Shown: piece by piece, positions 27,227 through 36,215 of the stretch | Numbering within the stretch: the stretch's first letter is position 1 | How the letters are laid out: each line of letters opens with the position of its first letter | Source of the DNA: UBA4582 sp013204195 | GTDB taxonomy: Bacteria > Pseudomonadota > Gammaproteobacteria > Pseudomonadales > Azotimanducaceae | Assembly: GCA_963925735.1 (NCBI GenBank) | Contig: CAWUUH010000039.1 | Span: 33,477 to 97,476, forward strand | Direction of reading: 5' to 3' | DNA: 64,000 nt | Notes under the pieces: generated by a model | Seen by the model: only the letters and a program-made list of their open reading frames with translations | What the model was told of the DNA's origin: nothing | The model's database searches: none | Position numbers and translations under genes: made by a program

Positions 27227-28069
27227 ATGTGGCTACGCATTCGCTGTGATCTCACCTTTGAGATCGGTACGCCGACGCCCTTTGTGTTGATGTTGCGACC
27301 TCGCAGTGGCGCGCAGCAATGGATTGCCCGTGAAGTCTATAAAATCCAACCCATCACTGATGCCTTTGAGTTTACCGACGACTACGGCAACTTGTGCCAG
27401 CGCCTGATTGCGCCGCCGGGCCGGTTTTCAGTGCATACCACGGCGGATGTGCGAACTGCCGATGGCGTCGACCGGGATCCTGGCGCGCCGTTTGTGGAGG
27501 TGCAAAATTTGCCGGACTTCGCCCTGCGTTATCTGCTGCCGAGCCGCTTCTGTGAGTCCGATCGATTTGGTCAGATGGCGGCTGAAATTACCGAAGGCGA
27601 ACTGTTGGGTTATGACCAGGTGTCTGCCATCGAAACCTGGTTGCGGGCATCGATTGCTTATTTGCCTGGCACCAGCGATTACCCGGTTTCAGCCGTTGAA
27701 GTGAATCAGCGCCAGTCTGGCGTTTGTCGAGATCTGTCACACCTGGGTATCGCCCTGTGTCGCAGCTTGAGTATTCCTGCGCGAATGGTGGTGGGGTATC
27801 TCCACGGCCTGCAACCCATGGATATGCACGCCTGGTTTGAAGCCTTCGTCGGTGGTCGCTGGTACACGTTTGATGCCACCCAGACCGTCCTCACCGGTGG
27901 TTATGTGGCGATCGGTTACGGCCGAGATGCCGCAGACGTGGCGGTCTATAACCAGTTTGGCCCGGCGGTCTTTCCGATCAGCCATCATGTGAGTGTCGAA
28001 GCTTTCGAGCCAGATGACGCCGATGGGTCGGGGTTTATTTCGGGGCCTGACGAGCTTGCTGACGAATAA
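27227..28069 (+). CDS. Transglutaminase-like cysteine protease-fold protein
   Basis: 280 aa. N-terminal beta-sandwich (DLTFEIGTPTPFVLMLRPR) followed by a transglutaminase core with the Cys-His-Asp triad in GVCRDLSHLGIALCR (Cys about 165), DMHAWFEAF and YTFDATQT. Bacterial members of this type act as peptidases or amidases rather than crosslinkers, often on peptide tags. GAGG lies 8 nt before the ATG. The last 35 bp overlap the convergent enoyl-CoA hydratase gene. Confidence 0.91.
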   Translation: MWLRIRCDLTFEIGTPTPFVLMLRPRSGAQQWIAREVYKIQPITDAFEFTDDYGNLCQRLIAPPGRFSVHTTADVRTADGVDRDPGAPFVEVQNLPDFALRYLLPSRFCESDRFGQMAAEITEGELLGYDQVSAIETWLRASIAYLPGTSDYPVSAVEVNQRQSGVCRDLSHLGIALCRSLSIPARMVVGYLHGLQPMDMHAWFEAFVGGRWYTFDATQTVLTGGYVAIGYGRDAADVAVYNQFGPAVFPISHHVSVEAFEPDDADGSGFISGPDELADE

Positions 28070-28880
28070 TATCGACGCCGGCAGGATCGATATTGCTGCC
28101 GTGGACTTGCTGATTATTAGCATGACCCAATTGCTGAAGTGACATGGCAGCCTGTAACGCGCTCCAGATACCTTGATTATCCTGCATTTGATTCACCGAC
28201 TGCTTGGCGAGCTTAAGCCCCATGCTTGGCCGGCGGGCGATATGCTCGGCCAGGTCTCGAGTTCGGCTGACCAGTTCTGCCCGTGGCACCACGTGATTGA
28301 CCATGCCCAGCGACTTGGCTTCAGTGGCGCTGATGGCGTCCCCGGTAAACAGCATTTCTTTGGCCTTACGTACCCCCACTTCCCAGGGATGGGCAAAATA
28401 CTCGACGCCGTTGACGCCAAAGGCGACCACCGGGTCAGAGAAACTGGCGTCATCGCTGGCGACGATCAGGTCACAGACCCAGACCAGCATCAGGCCGCCG
28501 GCAATGACTTTGCCTTGCACTTCTGCAATCACCGGTTTCGGTAGATTGCGCCAACGCCAGCATAGACCCAGGTAAATCTCTTGTTCCACCGCCATATAGC
28601 CTTCGGCGCCCGGTAGATCAAAACCACCCCAGGTACCTACCGGCGTAAACTCATCCATGGTACTGCGATCTCGCAGATCGTGGCCGGAAGAAAAGTGGGG
28701 ACCTTCAGCGGCCAGCACGATCACATTCACCGCGTTGTCCTGGCAGGCCTTGTCGAAGGCCTCATTGAGGGCATACAACATGGCCTTGTCCTGAGCATTG
28801 CGGGTATCGGCTCGATCCAGAACAATGCGAGCGACACCATTAACCGGTGACTCGTATCTGACACTTGCTGCTGTGGTCAT
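28035..28880 (-). CDS. Enoyl-CoA hydratase/isomerase family protein
   Basis: About 281 aa crotonase fold. HFSSGHDLRDRS gives the first oxyanion-hole segment and VQGKVIAGGLMLVWVCDLIVAS the second; LGMVNHVVPRAEL is the conserved C-terminal part. The usual hydratase glutamate positions cannot be assigned with certainty, so it could be a hydratase, isomerase or hydrolase of acyl-CoA. The ATG at 28880 has GGAG upstream and follows the selenoprotein stop by 36 bp, suggesting one operon. Confidence 0.9.
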   Translation of the reverse strand: MTTAASVRYESPVNGVARIVLDRADTRNAQDKAMLYALNEAFDKACQDNAVNVIVLAAEGPHFSSGHDLRDRSTMDEFTPVGTWGGFDLPGAEGYMAVEQEIYLGLCWRWRNLPKPVIAEVQGKVIAGGLMLVWVCDLIVASDDASFSDPVVAFGVNGVEYFAHPWEVGVRKAKEMLFTGDAISATEAKSLGMVNHVVPRAELVSRTRDLAEHIARRPSMGLKLAKQSVNQMQDNQGIWSALQAAMSLQQLGHANNQQVHGSNIDPAGVDIIRQQARQAPK

Positions 28881-28916
28881 ATTGACTCCGTCAAACAATG
28901 GCGTTGCAGGAACCCA

Positions 28917-30014
28917 TCATGGCTTCCAGGATTCGTAGTAGTTTTCCGCGCCTTCGCGCCGAATGTCCTGTACCCAGTCGCCCTCATAAGGCCAGTCGCC
29001 CTCGGGTCCGGGTCCTTGCCAAAAGCGGGCCATAGGGCCGTCTCCGACGGGCTCCAAAGACCAGGCCTGACGCCTGAAGGTCCAGTTATCCGGTACCAGG
29101 GCATGGGCGGCACGAAAATGCTTAATGGCCAGTTCCCGCTTGCCCTGGGTGACAAAGTGGGTCGCCAGCTCAAAATGGGCGTGGCCCGTCGCCTGGCTTG
29201 CATTCCGTGGCCGAGACCGCTGGATAACGGCTTCCGGGTCGAGGGCAAATTCGCTGTCCTTGCCCTTCGCGACCCAGTCTCGCAGGGCTTGGTGATAGGC
29301 CTCGGCGTTGGTGGTAATTTTCATGGCCTCGGCGCGCATCTCGCGCAGGCGAGTCGGCGTCTCTGGCGGCATGTCGGTCATGACCGGTGGCGTGCTGCCC
29401 GGTATCGGTGGCGGTGGTGCGGCTTCAGCGGGTCTGACGATCATGCCGTCTTCATCGATCCAGATGCTGTTGGGTATGTTGATCACACCAAACAGGTCAG
29501 CCATTACATGGTGTTGGTCGATCAGAGATGGGTGCGATGGATTGGCTGCTTCGATGGCTGCGCGGCAACCAGCGGCACCTAAGGTATCCATGCCAACGGT
29601 GACCAGTTCAAAACCCTGGGGTGCTAATTCTTCGCGAAGGGCCTGCCACACGGACAGGTGAGCGAAGCATCCTCAGTAGGGGGCCCAGGCATAGACCAGC
29701 ACCTTCTTGCCCCTGAGGCTCGACAGGGAAAACAGGTTGCCGTCTAGATCAGGCAGGGTCATATCCGCCGCCAGTGCCGTGGCCAGCGTCTTGCCGCCAA
29801 CGGAGTCTGGCCCCAGCGCCCAGCACTGTTCGCTGGCCTCTGCCACCAGTGGCAGATTCATGTCCTTGGCCAGCTGCTCGACCTGCAGGGTCGGGCCAGA
29901 CTGGCCTCGCAGTGGTATGCAGACATCGCCTTTGCAGGCGCCCTCGGGTTTGATTTGCCAGCCGGTGGCCTTCTCAAAGTCGGACACGGGCATTGTGAGC
30001 GAATGTAATAACAT
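28917..30014 (-). CDS. Selenocysteine-containing ResA-like redoxin (WAxxUGC motif)
   Basis: One 365-codon frame runs from ATG 30014 to the stop at 28917, broken only by an in-frame TGA at 29675-29673. Reading that TGA as selenocysteine (residue 114) gives LVYAWAPY-U-GCFAHLSVWQAL, exactly where a thioredoxin-like protein places its redox-active residue; the same frame resumes at once on both sides without any shift. Before it, ATALAADMTLPDLDGNLFSLSSLRGKK in shorter blocks is the standard redoxin lead-in; after it, TVGMDTLG and GVINIPNSIWIDEDG are the later thioredoxin-fold strands with the cis-proline. A C-terminal helical extension (about residues 230-365) has TPR-like character. An SECIS-like stem lies 14 nt after the TGA. 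From memory, this matches the WAxxUGC group of predicted selenoproteins. Role: thiol/peroxide redox, partner unknown. Confidence 0.87.
29642..29672 (-). other. Candidate bacterial SECIS element
   Basis: Downstream of the TGA on the coding strand, CCTGTC (29658-29653) pairs with GGCAGG (29647-29642), one G-U pair included, around the 5-nt loop CGUGU. The loop starts 20 nt after the TGA and has G at its second position. A short stem with a G-containing apical loop at this distance is what SelB recognises in bacterial mRNAs. Confidence 0.6.
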
Positions 30015-30120
30015 GATGTTATCCGTTGCTGGGTCAATGAATGGTGATCGAAAGCGTAACGCATATTTAGCCAGCTTGCGAGTGTCTCGATGGCTGTGCC
30101 GAGTGCGCTAAGTCAGCGCC

Positions 30121-30870
30121 CTAAAACAATTGCTGACCACGGAAATTCAGGCGTTTGGCGGCGCCTGGATGGAGATCCTGAATGCGCTTGATCGCCAAAT
30201 TTCGACCCTGGCGGTTGCTGATCGGTGCCTGGTACAAGGCCAGTATGCCGTTTTCAAACTGCGAGGTGTCGAACAGAATTGCCGAGGCGAAATGCGCGCG
30301 TATCCAGGGATCCTTCGCCACGCGCCGGGCGCTGGCGTGGCCAAGATGGTTTTGAATAACGACTCCGCCGGGGCGCAGGTGAGCGCTGAGTTGTTGCATC
30401 CACCGAGTATCAATCACGTTGGGCCGAATCGGGTCACCAATGCTATCGATAAACAGGTCGTCGATCACGACATCAAATCGACGCCGGTGGCGCTTGATCC
30501 AGGCATAGGCGTCGGCGAGAATCAATTCAATGGTGGGACCCTGACAATCAAAAAACGTCTTGGCGATTTGCAAATGTACCGGATTGAATTCGATGCCTGT
30601 GATGCGCTGAACGTTGCAGATATTCACGTATTGATGAATCGCGGCGCCACCACCGACGCCCAACATCAATACCTTGGCAACGGGCGTTGGGCGGTAGAGC
30701 GCAGGTAACGTCAGCAGGTCCCAGACACCACCCGCCAATAAGCGATTCGGATTGTACTGTGAGTGAAATGCGCCGTTGGTGTACAGGCGGCGGGTCGCCC
30801 CTGAACTTCTGACCTCGTAACGGGTCGAGCGACCATCGAGGGTCTCATCCAATGACCACAGAATTGCCAT
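30121..30870 (-). CDS. Spermidine synthase-like methyltransferase-fold protein
   Basis: 249 aa. VLMLGVGGGAAIHQY is the SAM/dcSAM glycine motif, followed by the acidic GIEFNP, ADAYAWIKR and DVVIDDLFID segments of the spermine/spermidine synthase family. The N-terminal tetramerisation domain of true SpeE is largely absent, so this is a SpeE-like protein of unknown reaction rather than a confirmed aminopropyltransferase. It stands alone between the selenoprotein and the sugar transferase gene. Confidence 0.83.
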   Translation of the reverse strand: MAILWSLDETLDGRSTRYEVRSSGATRRLYTNGAFHSQYNPNRLLAGGVWDLLTLPALYRPTPVAKVLMLGVGGGAAIHQYVNICNVQRITGIEFNPVHLQIAKTFFDCQGPTIELILADAYAWIKRHRRRFDVVIDDLFIDSIGDPIRPNVIDTRWMQQLSAHLRPGGVVIQNHLGHASARRVAKDPWIRAHFASAILFDTSQFENGILALYQAPISNRQGRNLAIKRIQDLHPGAAKRLNFRGQQLF

Positions 30871-30963
30871 ACACAGTTGTTCGTAGAGAAAAGACGTGAG
30901 TATACGTGATTCTACCCCCGCTTGTTGAGGTTGAAAGGACGCTATTGAGGCGCGTTGGTTGGC

Positions 30964-31668
30964 TTATGCGTCGGGGATGATTGGCGCCGCGGAGGATTGG
31001 GTTCGAGACCGGCCGGCGGGCAGCAGTTCCGTTAAATTCTGCAGTGAACGCTGATAAGTGGTTGGGGCGAAGACGTCCCGAAGGGTGCGGTACAGCCAGG
31101 CCAAATCCAGCCAGAAAGATTGTTGGTCAATATAGGCCAGCTGACAGCGTATTTTTTCGGGCAGCAGGTAATGCGCATACAAGGTCGCGGCGGTGGAGTA
31201 GCCTGTGAGGCAATCGTCTTCGGCGATGAAGGCCAGTGCGTCGGGTCCGGTGAGGCCTGGTTTGACGCTGAGCAGCCGCGCTAGTGTCACGGGCTGCACT
31301 AACTGACCATGCTCTGGCTTCATGGGTCTGGGGCCCACCAGGCTCATGTCGCCGCGGACGACGTTAATCAGTTGCGGCAGTTCGTCGAGGTGGTAGCGGC
31401 GCAACACACGACCAATGGGATGGATGCGAGGGTCATCACCGGGCGCGACTAGTGGCCCCGCAAGACCGACCGCCAGAGATCTGAATTTGTACAGCATGAA
31501 GGGCTGTCGACTACGGCCAAGACGGTATTCTTGAAAAACAATGGGGCGGCCATCGGTGATTAGGATTAGGACCGCGATAAGCAGCATCAACGGCGCGAAC
31601 ACGATCAAGCCGAGGCAGGCAAATATCCTATCAACAAGCCCTTTGCTGATCGTGCCGACTCGACTCAT
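30964..31668 (-). CDS. Sugar transferase (polyprenyl-phosphate hexose-1-phosphate transferase type)
   Basis: 234 aa. A single N-terminal membrane-inserted helix (residues about 12-35) precedes FQEYRLGRSRQPFMLYKFRSL and LPQLINVVRGDMSLVGPRPMKPE, the signatures of the PssY/WbaP catalytic core, which loads the first sugar phosphate onto undecaprenyl phosphate. Four bases separate it from the upstream UbiA-family gene. No glycosyltransferase cluster surrounds it, so its glycan is unknown. Confidence 0.92.
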   Translation of the reverse strand: MSRVGTISKGLVDRIFACLGLIVFAPLMLLIAVLILITDGRPIVFQEYRLGRSRQPFMLYKFRSLAVGLAGPLVAPGDDPRIHPIGRVLRRYHLDELPQLINVVRGDMSLVGPRPMKPEHGQLVQPVTLARLLSVKPGLTGPDALAFIAEDDCLTGYSTAATLYAHYLLPEKIRCQLAYIDQQSFWLDLAWLYRTLRDVFAPTTYQRSLQNLTELLPAGRSRTQSSAAPIIPDA

Positions 31669-31672
31669 GGTA

Positions 31673-32596
31673 TCACCAGATTTGGCCCGTGAAGTTCAGC
31701 GCAGCGCAGATACCGATGGGATACAGAATAAAGGTCAACAGGGCTAAGGGCTGAACAGGTTTGTGCCGATAAAATGTTTCAGGCTGCTGCCAGGTCCAAT
31801 AGCATGCCAGCCCTGCGGTTGGCAACGCGATGCTTCCCCACCAGACTGCGCTGTCCAGTTGCGTGATATATGGCATGACGAGTAGCAGGAGAAAGCCACT
31901 AAGATAAATCAACGGCAATAGACGGCTGGCTCGCCGGCGCCCGAGTATTACCACCAGATTACGCTTGTCAGCAGCTAGGTCGGCATCATGATCGGGGAAT
32001 TCGTTGACCCACAGAAAAGCAGTGATGAAGACGCCAAGAGGCAAGGAGAGCAACAAGACATCGAGGCTGAGCTGATGACGTTGGATCAGATACGTGCTGA
32101 GGGCGATCACAGGTCCATAGATCAGTAACACCGCCAGTTCGCCCCAGCCACGGTACACCAGTTGCAGTGGCGGGCCGTGATAGGACCAGCCGAGGAGGAG
32201 TCCCGCGATCCCGATCCAGAGGGCGTGGGGTTCCTGCCTGATGACGATCAATGCGCCAAAGGTTAACCCCAGCGCGGCAAACACCGCGGCCACCAGCCAG
32301 GTCTGGCTGCGGCTCAGTAGGTTGTCCACCATGACACGCTTGCCACCGGAAAAATCTGTGCGATCCTCTGGTGCGACGGCTAGGTCGGTGCCCGAGTCAT
32401 AATCATAAACATCGCCCCAGGCGTTTTTGGCCACTTCCATGCAGAAAAATGCCACACCGGTGATCAACAGCCAAGACCAGTTAAGTGGCGCCTCCAGTGC
32501 GGCAACGCTGGCGCCGATGGTCATTGAGGCCGCCGAAGTAATGCTGATTTTGGGGTCGGCGAGGCGCCAGATACCCAAGCGTATGAGGGGATTCAT
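31673..32596 (-). CDS. UbiA-family prenyltransferase (MenA-like)
   Basis: 307 aa with eight to nine predicted membrane helices. The two Asp-rich motifs are NAWGDVYDYDSGTD and NEFPDHDADLAADKRN, which bind Mg-pyrophosphate of the prenyl donor. The helix pattern and motifs resemble the menaquinone-type DHNA prenyltransferase MenA, but no other men gene is near. Its tight linkage to a sugar-phosphate transferase suggests a lipid-linked glycan or an unknown prenylated product. Confidence 0.88.
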   Translation of the reverse strand: MNPLIRLGIWRLADPKISITSAASMTIGASVAALEAPLNWSWLLITGVAFFCMEVAKNAWGDVYDYDSGTDLAVAPEDRTDFSGGKRVMVDNLLSRSQTWLVAAVFAALGLTFGALIVIRQEPHALWIGIAGLLLGWSYHGPPLQLVYRGWGELAVLLIYGPVIALSTYLIQRHQLSLDVLLLSLPLGVFITAFLWVNEFPDHDADLAADKRNLVVILGRRRASRLLPLIYLSGFLLLLVMPYITQLDSAVWWGSIALPTAGLACYWTWQQPETFYRHKPVQPLALLTFILYPIGICAALNFTGQIW

Positions 32597-32753
32597 TGGA
32601 TGGTGTTATGCCTGCAGGATGCGATATAACAGTGCAATTTACACTGGATCAGGCGCGCTCATATTGGGCCAGATCAAGCAATCGGCGGGCCACCAGCATC
32701 AGTTACTCAGCCGCCTGATGACTAGCGCAGCCTGGCGGTACAGAACCGCAGGG

Positions 32754-34184
32754 TCAAGCCAGTGTCGGTAGCTGGTCGGTCCAGTCGTAGAGGCGCTGCA
32801 CCTGCGCGGCCAAGTCCACCAGTGTCTGTTCCGCATCCCAACCAGCCAGAGCGTGGAGGCCAACGGGCAGGCCATCCTCATCCATGCCGCAGGGAATTGA
32901 AATGGCAGGATGCCCCGTCAAGTTAGCGATGGAGAGATGCGACCACCAGCTGGCTAATCCCTGTTGCTCACCATTGATCAGCACGCGCTGATCCTGGGTT
33001 GGGTCAGCTTGAGGCGGTTGGGCATTCAAGGTTGGCGTCAAGATCATGGCATAGTCCGTCAGCAGGCCTTCGAGTCTGTCGTAGAGCTGTGAACGTGCCA
33101 TAGCATCGGCTTGTAGGCCCACACCGTCGGATCGAAAGGTCTTCTCAGACAACAATATCTTCAGGCCGGAGCCCAGCAATTCTTGCTGTTGCGGGGTCAT
33201 GGCCCTGACTCGCGCTGCCAGGTTGGCGGCCATCATCTGCATGGCGATGCCAGGGTTGAAGGCCAATGGGTCACTGTTCGCCTGATCAACCTGGTAGCCG
33301 GCGCGCTGCAGGTCGGTCACGGTTTGCTGCACCAGGGTCAAGATTTTTTGATCACAGGGTTGACCACCAAGGGCAGGAATAAACAGAATTTTTTTGCGGT
33401 TCGGCGACCCCTGAGGCGAAGGGGCAAGGCTGAGTTTGGTTGTTGCACGCCGAGACCAGGGGTCTAGCGTGTGGGCGCCAGACATGGCGTTGAAGCTCGC
33501 TACAAGATCCTCGATATGCCGGCAGTTGATCGAGATTGAGCTGTTATTACCATAATGAAATGGCCAGGATTCGTGAGGAATCGCCCCCATCGTCACTTTC
33601 AGGCCCAGTATGCCGCAGGCTGCGGCGGGTATTCTGGCGGATCCGCCACCATCAGTACTCACCGCCAGTGGCCCGACGCCGGTGGCTGCCGCAACACAAG
33701 CGCCGCCACTACTGCCTCCCGGAGAGCGCTGCGTGTCCCAGGGATTGCGTGTAATGCCTGTCAGTTCGGAGTCAGTAAGCACCTTGGCGGCAAATTCAGG
33801 GGTGGTGGTCTTGCCGATTAAAATGGCGCCAGCGGCGCGCAATCGAGAGACGGCGACCACATCCTTGTCTGGCTGGTAGTGCTGAAAAGCCCGTGAGCCA
33901 TAGCTGGTGCACATATCGCGGGTGTTGAGTAAGTCTTTGACCGAGAATGGCACACCAAACAGAGCCGGCAGTGCGGCACTGTCGCCAGCGCTTAAGCGTT
34001 GGTCGCACTGGCGGGCTTGAGTCATGGCCCGCTCCCAATTGAAGCTGACGAATGGGTTGCACGCGACCTGAATCCGCTCCGCTTGCTGGCGAGTCGCTGC
34101 CATGACCTCCAGTGCAGACATTTGCTGCGTGCGAATCAGTGCGGCGATTTGCACCCCTGACAAGCCGATTATATTGTTATTCAG
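32754..34184 (-). CDS. Amidase (amidase signature family)
   Basis: About 476 aa. The Ser-cisSer-Lys triad is visible: GKTTTPEFAAK (Lys), RSPGGSSGGACVAAATGVGPLAVSTDGGGSARIP in parts (cis-Ser and nucleophile Ser). The family hydrolyses small or aryl amides and related substrates. Start choice is unusual: GGAGGG at 34196-34191 is an excellent ribosome site, and the codon six nt after it is CTG at 34184. Other in-frame options are TTG at 34208 (before the site) and a TTG a few codons later. Confidence 0.87.
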   Translation of the reverse strand: MNNNIIGLSGVQIAALIRTQQMSALEVMAATRQQAERIQVACNPFVSFNWERAMTQARQCDQRLSAGDSAALPALFGVPFSVKDLLNTRDMCTSYGSRAFQHYQPDKDVVAVSRLRAAGAILIGKTTTPEFAAKVLTDSELTGITRNPWDTQRSPGGSSGGACVAAATGVGPLAVSTDGGGSARIPAAACGILGLKVTMGAIPHESWPFHYGNNSSISINCRHIEDLVASFNAMSGAHTLDPWSRRATTKLSLAPSPQGSPNRKKILFIPALGGQPCDQKILTLVQQTVTDLQRAGYQVDQANSDPLAFNPGIAMQMMAANLAARVRAMTPQQQELLGSGLKILLSEKTFRSDGVGLQADAMARSQLYDRLEGLLTDYAMILTPTLNAQPPQADPTQDQRVLINGEQQGLASWWSHLSIANLTGHPAISIPCGMDEDGLPVGLHALAGWDAEQTLVDLAAQVQRLYDWTDQLPTLA

Positions 34185-34368
34185 AATACACCCTCCAAAT
34201 AAATGCAAAATTTCAATGACTCAGGCGCCTGCGTTGCTATTCAAGCGCAGCACTGACTCTGGCCAGGTTAAGCGCTGTTTTGCATCGTCCAGTGACTGGT
34301 GTGACCTTCGTGCGCCGCATTCAACCATGGCAGGAGTGCTCGATTCAGCGATAGAATCAGTGCTGGCT

Positions 34369-35553
34369 TCAGGCGTCTGGGCCCTGAATAAGGGCGCCAG
34401 ACGCGATCAGGTGCTCGATATCTGCGCTGGTGTAACCCAGTTCGAGCAGAATATCACTGGAATGTTGGCCCAACATGGGAACTCCTCCGTCCGGTCCAAA
34501 GACCCCGTCATTGATGCGATATCCAGCGGTGGTGACCTGTTGCGGTCCGGCGGCACTGGCCACTTCTTGGGTCAGTTGTCGAGCTGCGGGCTGGCCTGAG
34601 GCGATGGTTTCCTCCAGGCTTTGGACGCCGCCGGCCACGACTTTCTCGGTGCTGAATATCTGATCCCACACTGCAGAAGTTTTGGTCTGAAGTTGAGCTT
34701 CCACGGCAGATTCAATTTCCTCAATGCGCGACTTAAAGGCAGCGTTGGTCAGATCGGCATATTCGGGCAGGCCGACTGCGGCGCAAATTGCTCGACAATG
34801 ATCGGGAAAATAACCCGCCAGCATAACGTAGCCGTCCTTCGACTGATAACGACCGAGCAAGGGTGCTTCGCGATTGTCTGCCGGTGCTGGGGGTAGGCCG
34901 GTGGATGCAGCGATGCTGGTATTCCGGTTGAGCAACAGCATGGCTACGTCCTGCATGGCCAGGTCAACGTATTGGCCCTTGCCGGTGCGGGCCTTTAGTA
35001 AGAGGGCGGCAAGTACGGCCGAAGCTGCCTGCATACCGGTTGCATAGTCGAGTACCGGCCCACCGGTTCGAATCGGGCCATCACCGCGGATGTTGTTGGC
35101 CATGTAACCCGAGGTAGCTTGCACCACATCATCGAAACCCGGCCGGTTGGCATAGGGGCCGTTACGGCCAAAGGCGGAAATCGACAAATAGATGATGCCC
35201 GGATTAAATGCTGAGACCGTGGCGTAATCCAAAGAGAACTTCTCCATCGTCCCGCCTTCAAAGTTCTCCACGAGTATGTCGGCCGCCTCTGCGAGCTTGC
35301 GGGCACAAGCCTGAGCCTCAGGTTTGTTTAGGTCCAGGCAGATGCTGCGCTTACCGGCATTTTGAGGCACGAAGCCCGAACCTATTCTTTTTGCCAGTTG
35401 TGCGGGAGTACCGCCCCAAATCCTGGTCATGTCACCGATGGGTGCTTCCACCTTGGTGATATCAGCGCCGAGCAGGCCCAGCTGATAAGTGCAGTAGGGC
35501 CCTGCAAGCACGTGTGTAAGGTCGAGGACGCGTAATCCTGAGAGTGGTTTCAT
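34369..35553 (-). CDS. CoA-transferase, CaiB/BaiF (family III)
   Basis: 394 aa, standard family length. N-terminal LDLTHVLAGPYCTYQLGLLGADITKVE is the CoA-binding lead, and GGPVLDYATGMQAASAV holds the catalytic Asp (about residue 170). These enzymes move CoA between carboxylic acids. A gene on the other strand is not involved. Acceptor unknown; the nearby amidase, hydratase and dehydrogenases suggest carboxylate catabolism. Confidence 0.92.
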   Translation of the reverse strand: MKPLSGLRVLDLTHVLAGPYCTYQLGLLGADITKVEAPIGDMTRIWGGTPAQLAKRIGSGFVPQNAGKRSICLDLNKPEAQACARKLAEAADILVENFEGGTMEKFSLDYATVSAFNPGIIYLSISAFGRNGPYANRPGFDDVVQATSGYMANNIRGDGPIRTGGPVLDYATGMQAASAVLAALLLKARTGKGQYVDLAMQDVAMLLLNRNTSIAASTGLPPAPADNREAPLLGRYQSKDGYVMLAGYFPDHCRAICAAVGLPEYADLTNAAFKSRIEEIESAVEAQLQTKTSAVWDQIFSTEKVVAGGVQSLEETIASGQPAARQLTQEVASAAGPQQVTTAGYRINDGVFGPDGGVPMLGQHSSDILLELGYTSADIEHLIASGALIQGPDA

Positions 35554-35851
35554 GCGGCTTCAATCCTGTGTGTCGCTAATGGCGACGGAAGCCTAAGCTC
35601 GGTTTGCGTGCTACCGTCGTTTAAATTTTTTCGCTGAGCCAGCTGGCTCGGCGTTTAGCGGAATAACATGAGCTTTATCGGCGTGAAGGTCAAGCCCTTG
35701 GGCTTGGTATGCAGTAACAGCTGTGCTGGGGGTTGAATCTGCGAGAGTATCCAGGCCAACAATCGCTACGTGTGGGCTGACACGAAGGTTCGGGGGCCAA
35801 CTGGCCATGCCAATATCGGCGGGTTAATCCCGTGCTCTAAGTCTGTTGATC

Positions 35852-35907
35852 TATTTATCTATTCCTATTTATCTATTCCAGCTGATCTATTCCTGTTGAA
35901 TTGTTCC
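35852..35907. repeat. Four 14-bp tandem units
   Basis: TATTTATCTATTCC occurs twice exactly, followed by two diverged 14-bp copies ending in TTCC. Confidence 0.8.
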
Positions 35908-35956
35908 GGGTCATTAAAGACTCCGGGTCAGTAAAGACTCCGAGTCAATAAAGACA
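35906..35956. repeat. Three 17-bp tandem units
   Basis: CCGGGTCATTAAAGACT and two copies differing at two or three positions lie head to tail, directly after the 14-bp block. Confidence 0.88.
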
Positions 35957-36084
35957 GGCAAAGACAAAAACTTAGCTAATGAAAAGCACGATATCAGGAA
36001 TTGAACTGCTGCAGAATCTGCAGCAAGTAAAAAATATATATAACCGACCTGTGGACTAACCGATGTTTTTAGGCAGTTAGAACA

Positions 36085-36123
36085 GAGAATAAGAATTGAG
36101 AATAAGAATTGAGAATAAGAGCA
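36085..36123. repeat. Three 13-bp tandem units
   Basis: GAGAATAAGAATT is present twice exactly and once with three changed end bases, 13 bp apart. Confidence 0.9.
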
Positions 36124-36143
36124 GCTAAACCGCAACGAGTGTC

Positions 36144-36177
36144 GAAGCATTAACGGGAAAGAAGCATTAACGGGGAC
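36144..36177. repeat. Two 17-bp tandem units
   Basis: GAAGCATTAACGGGAAA is followed directly by GAAGCATTAACGGGGAC, a 17-bp duplication, next to the H-NS-like gene's 3' side. Confidence 0.85.
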
Positions 36178-36215
36178 GAAGATCAGCTTCAACCCCGCTA
36201 TTGAGGTTTGTCGTT

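Larger units (their letters stand above)
35554..36215. other. AT-rich non-coding spacer with four tandem-repeat blocks
   Basis: No gene is supported in these 662 bp between the CoA-transferase and the H-NS-like gene. Most of the left part is an open frame without recognisable features (35611-35808, minus). The right part carries four separate short tandem-repeat blocks, listed individually, and is visibly richer in A/T than the flanks. Confidence 0.6.

Noticed and set aside
29673..29675. The TGA could mark an ordinary nonsense mutation that breaks the redoxin gene.
   Set aside because: It sits precisely at the redox-active position, the frame and quality of sequence are unbroken for 250 codons afterwards, and an SECIS-like stem follows. 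A random stop would not be expected there.
35611..35808. 65-codon open frame on the minus strand
   Set aside because: No recognisable motif or start context; lies in a low-complexity, repeat-bearing spacer.
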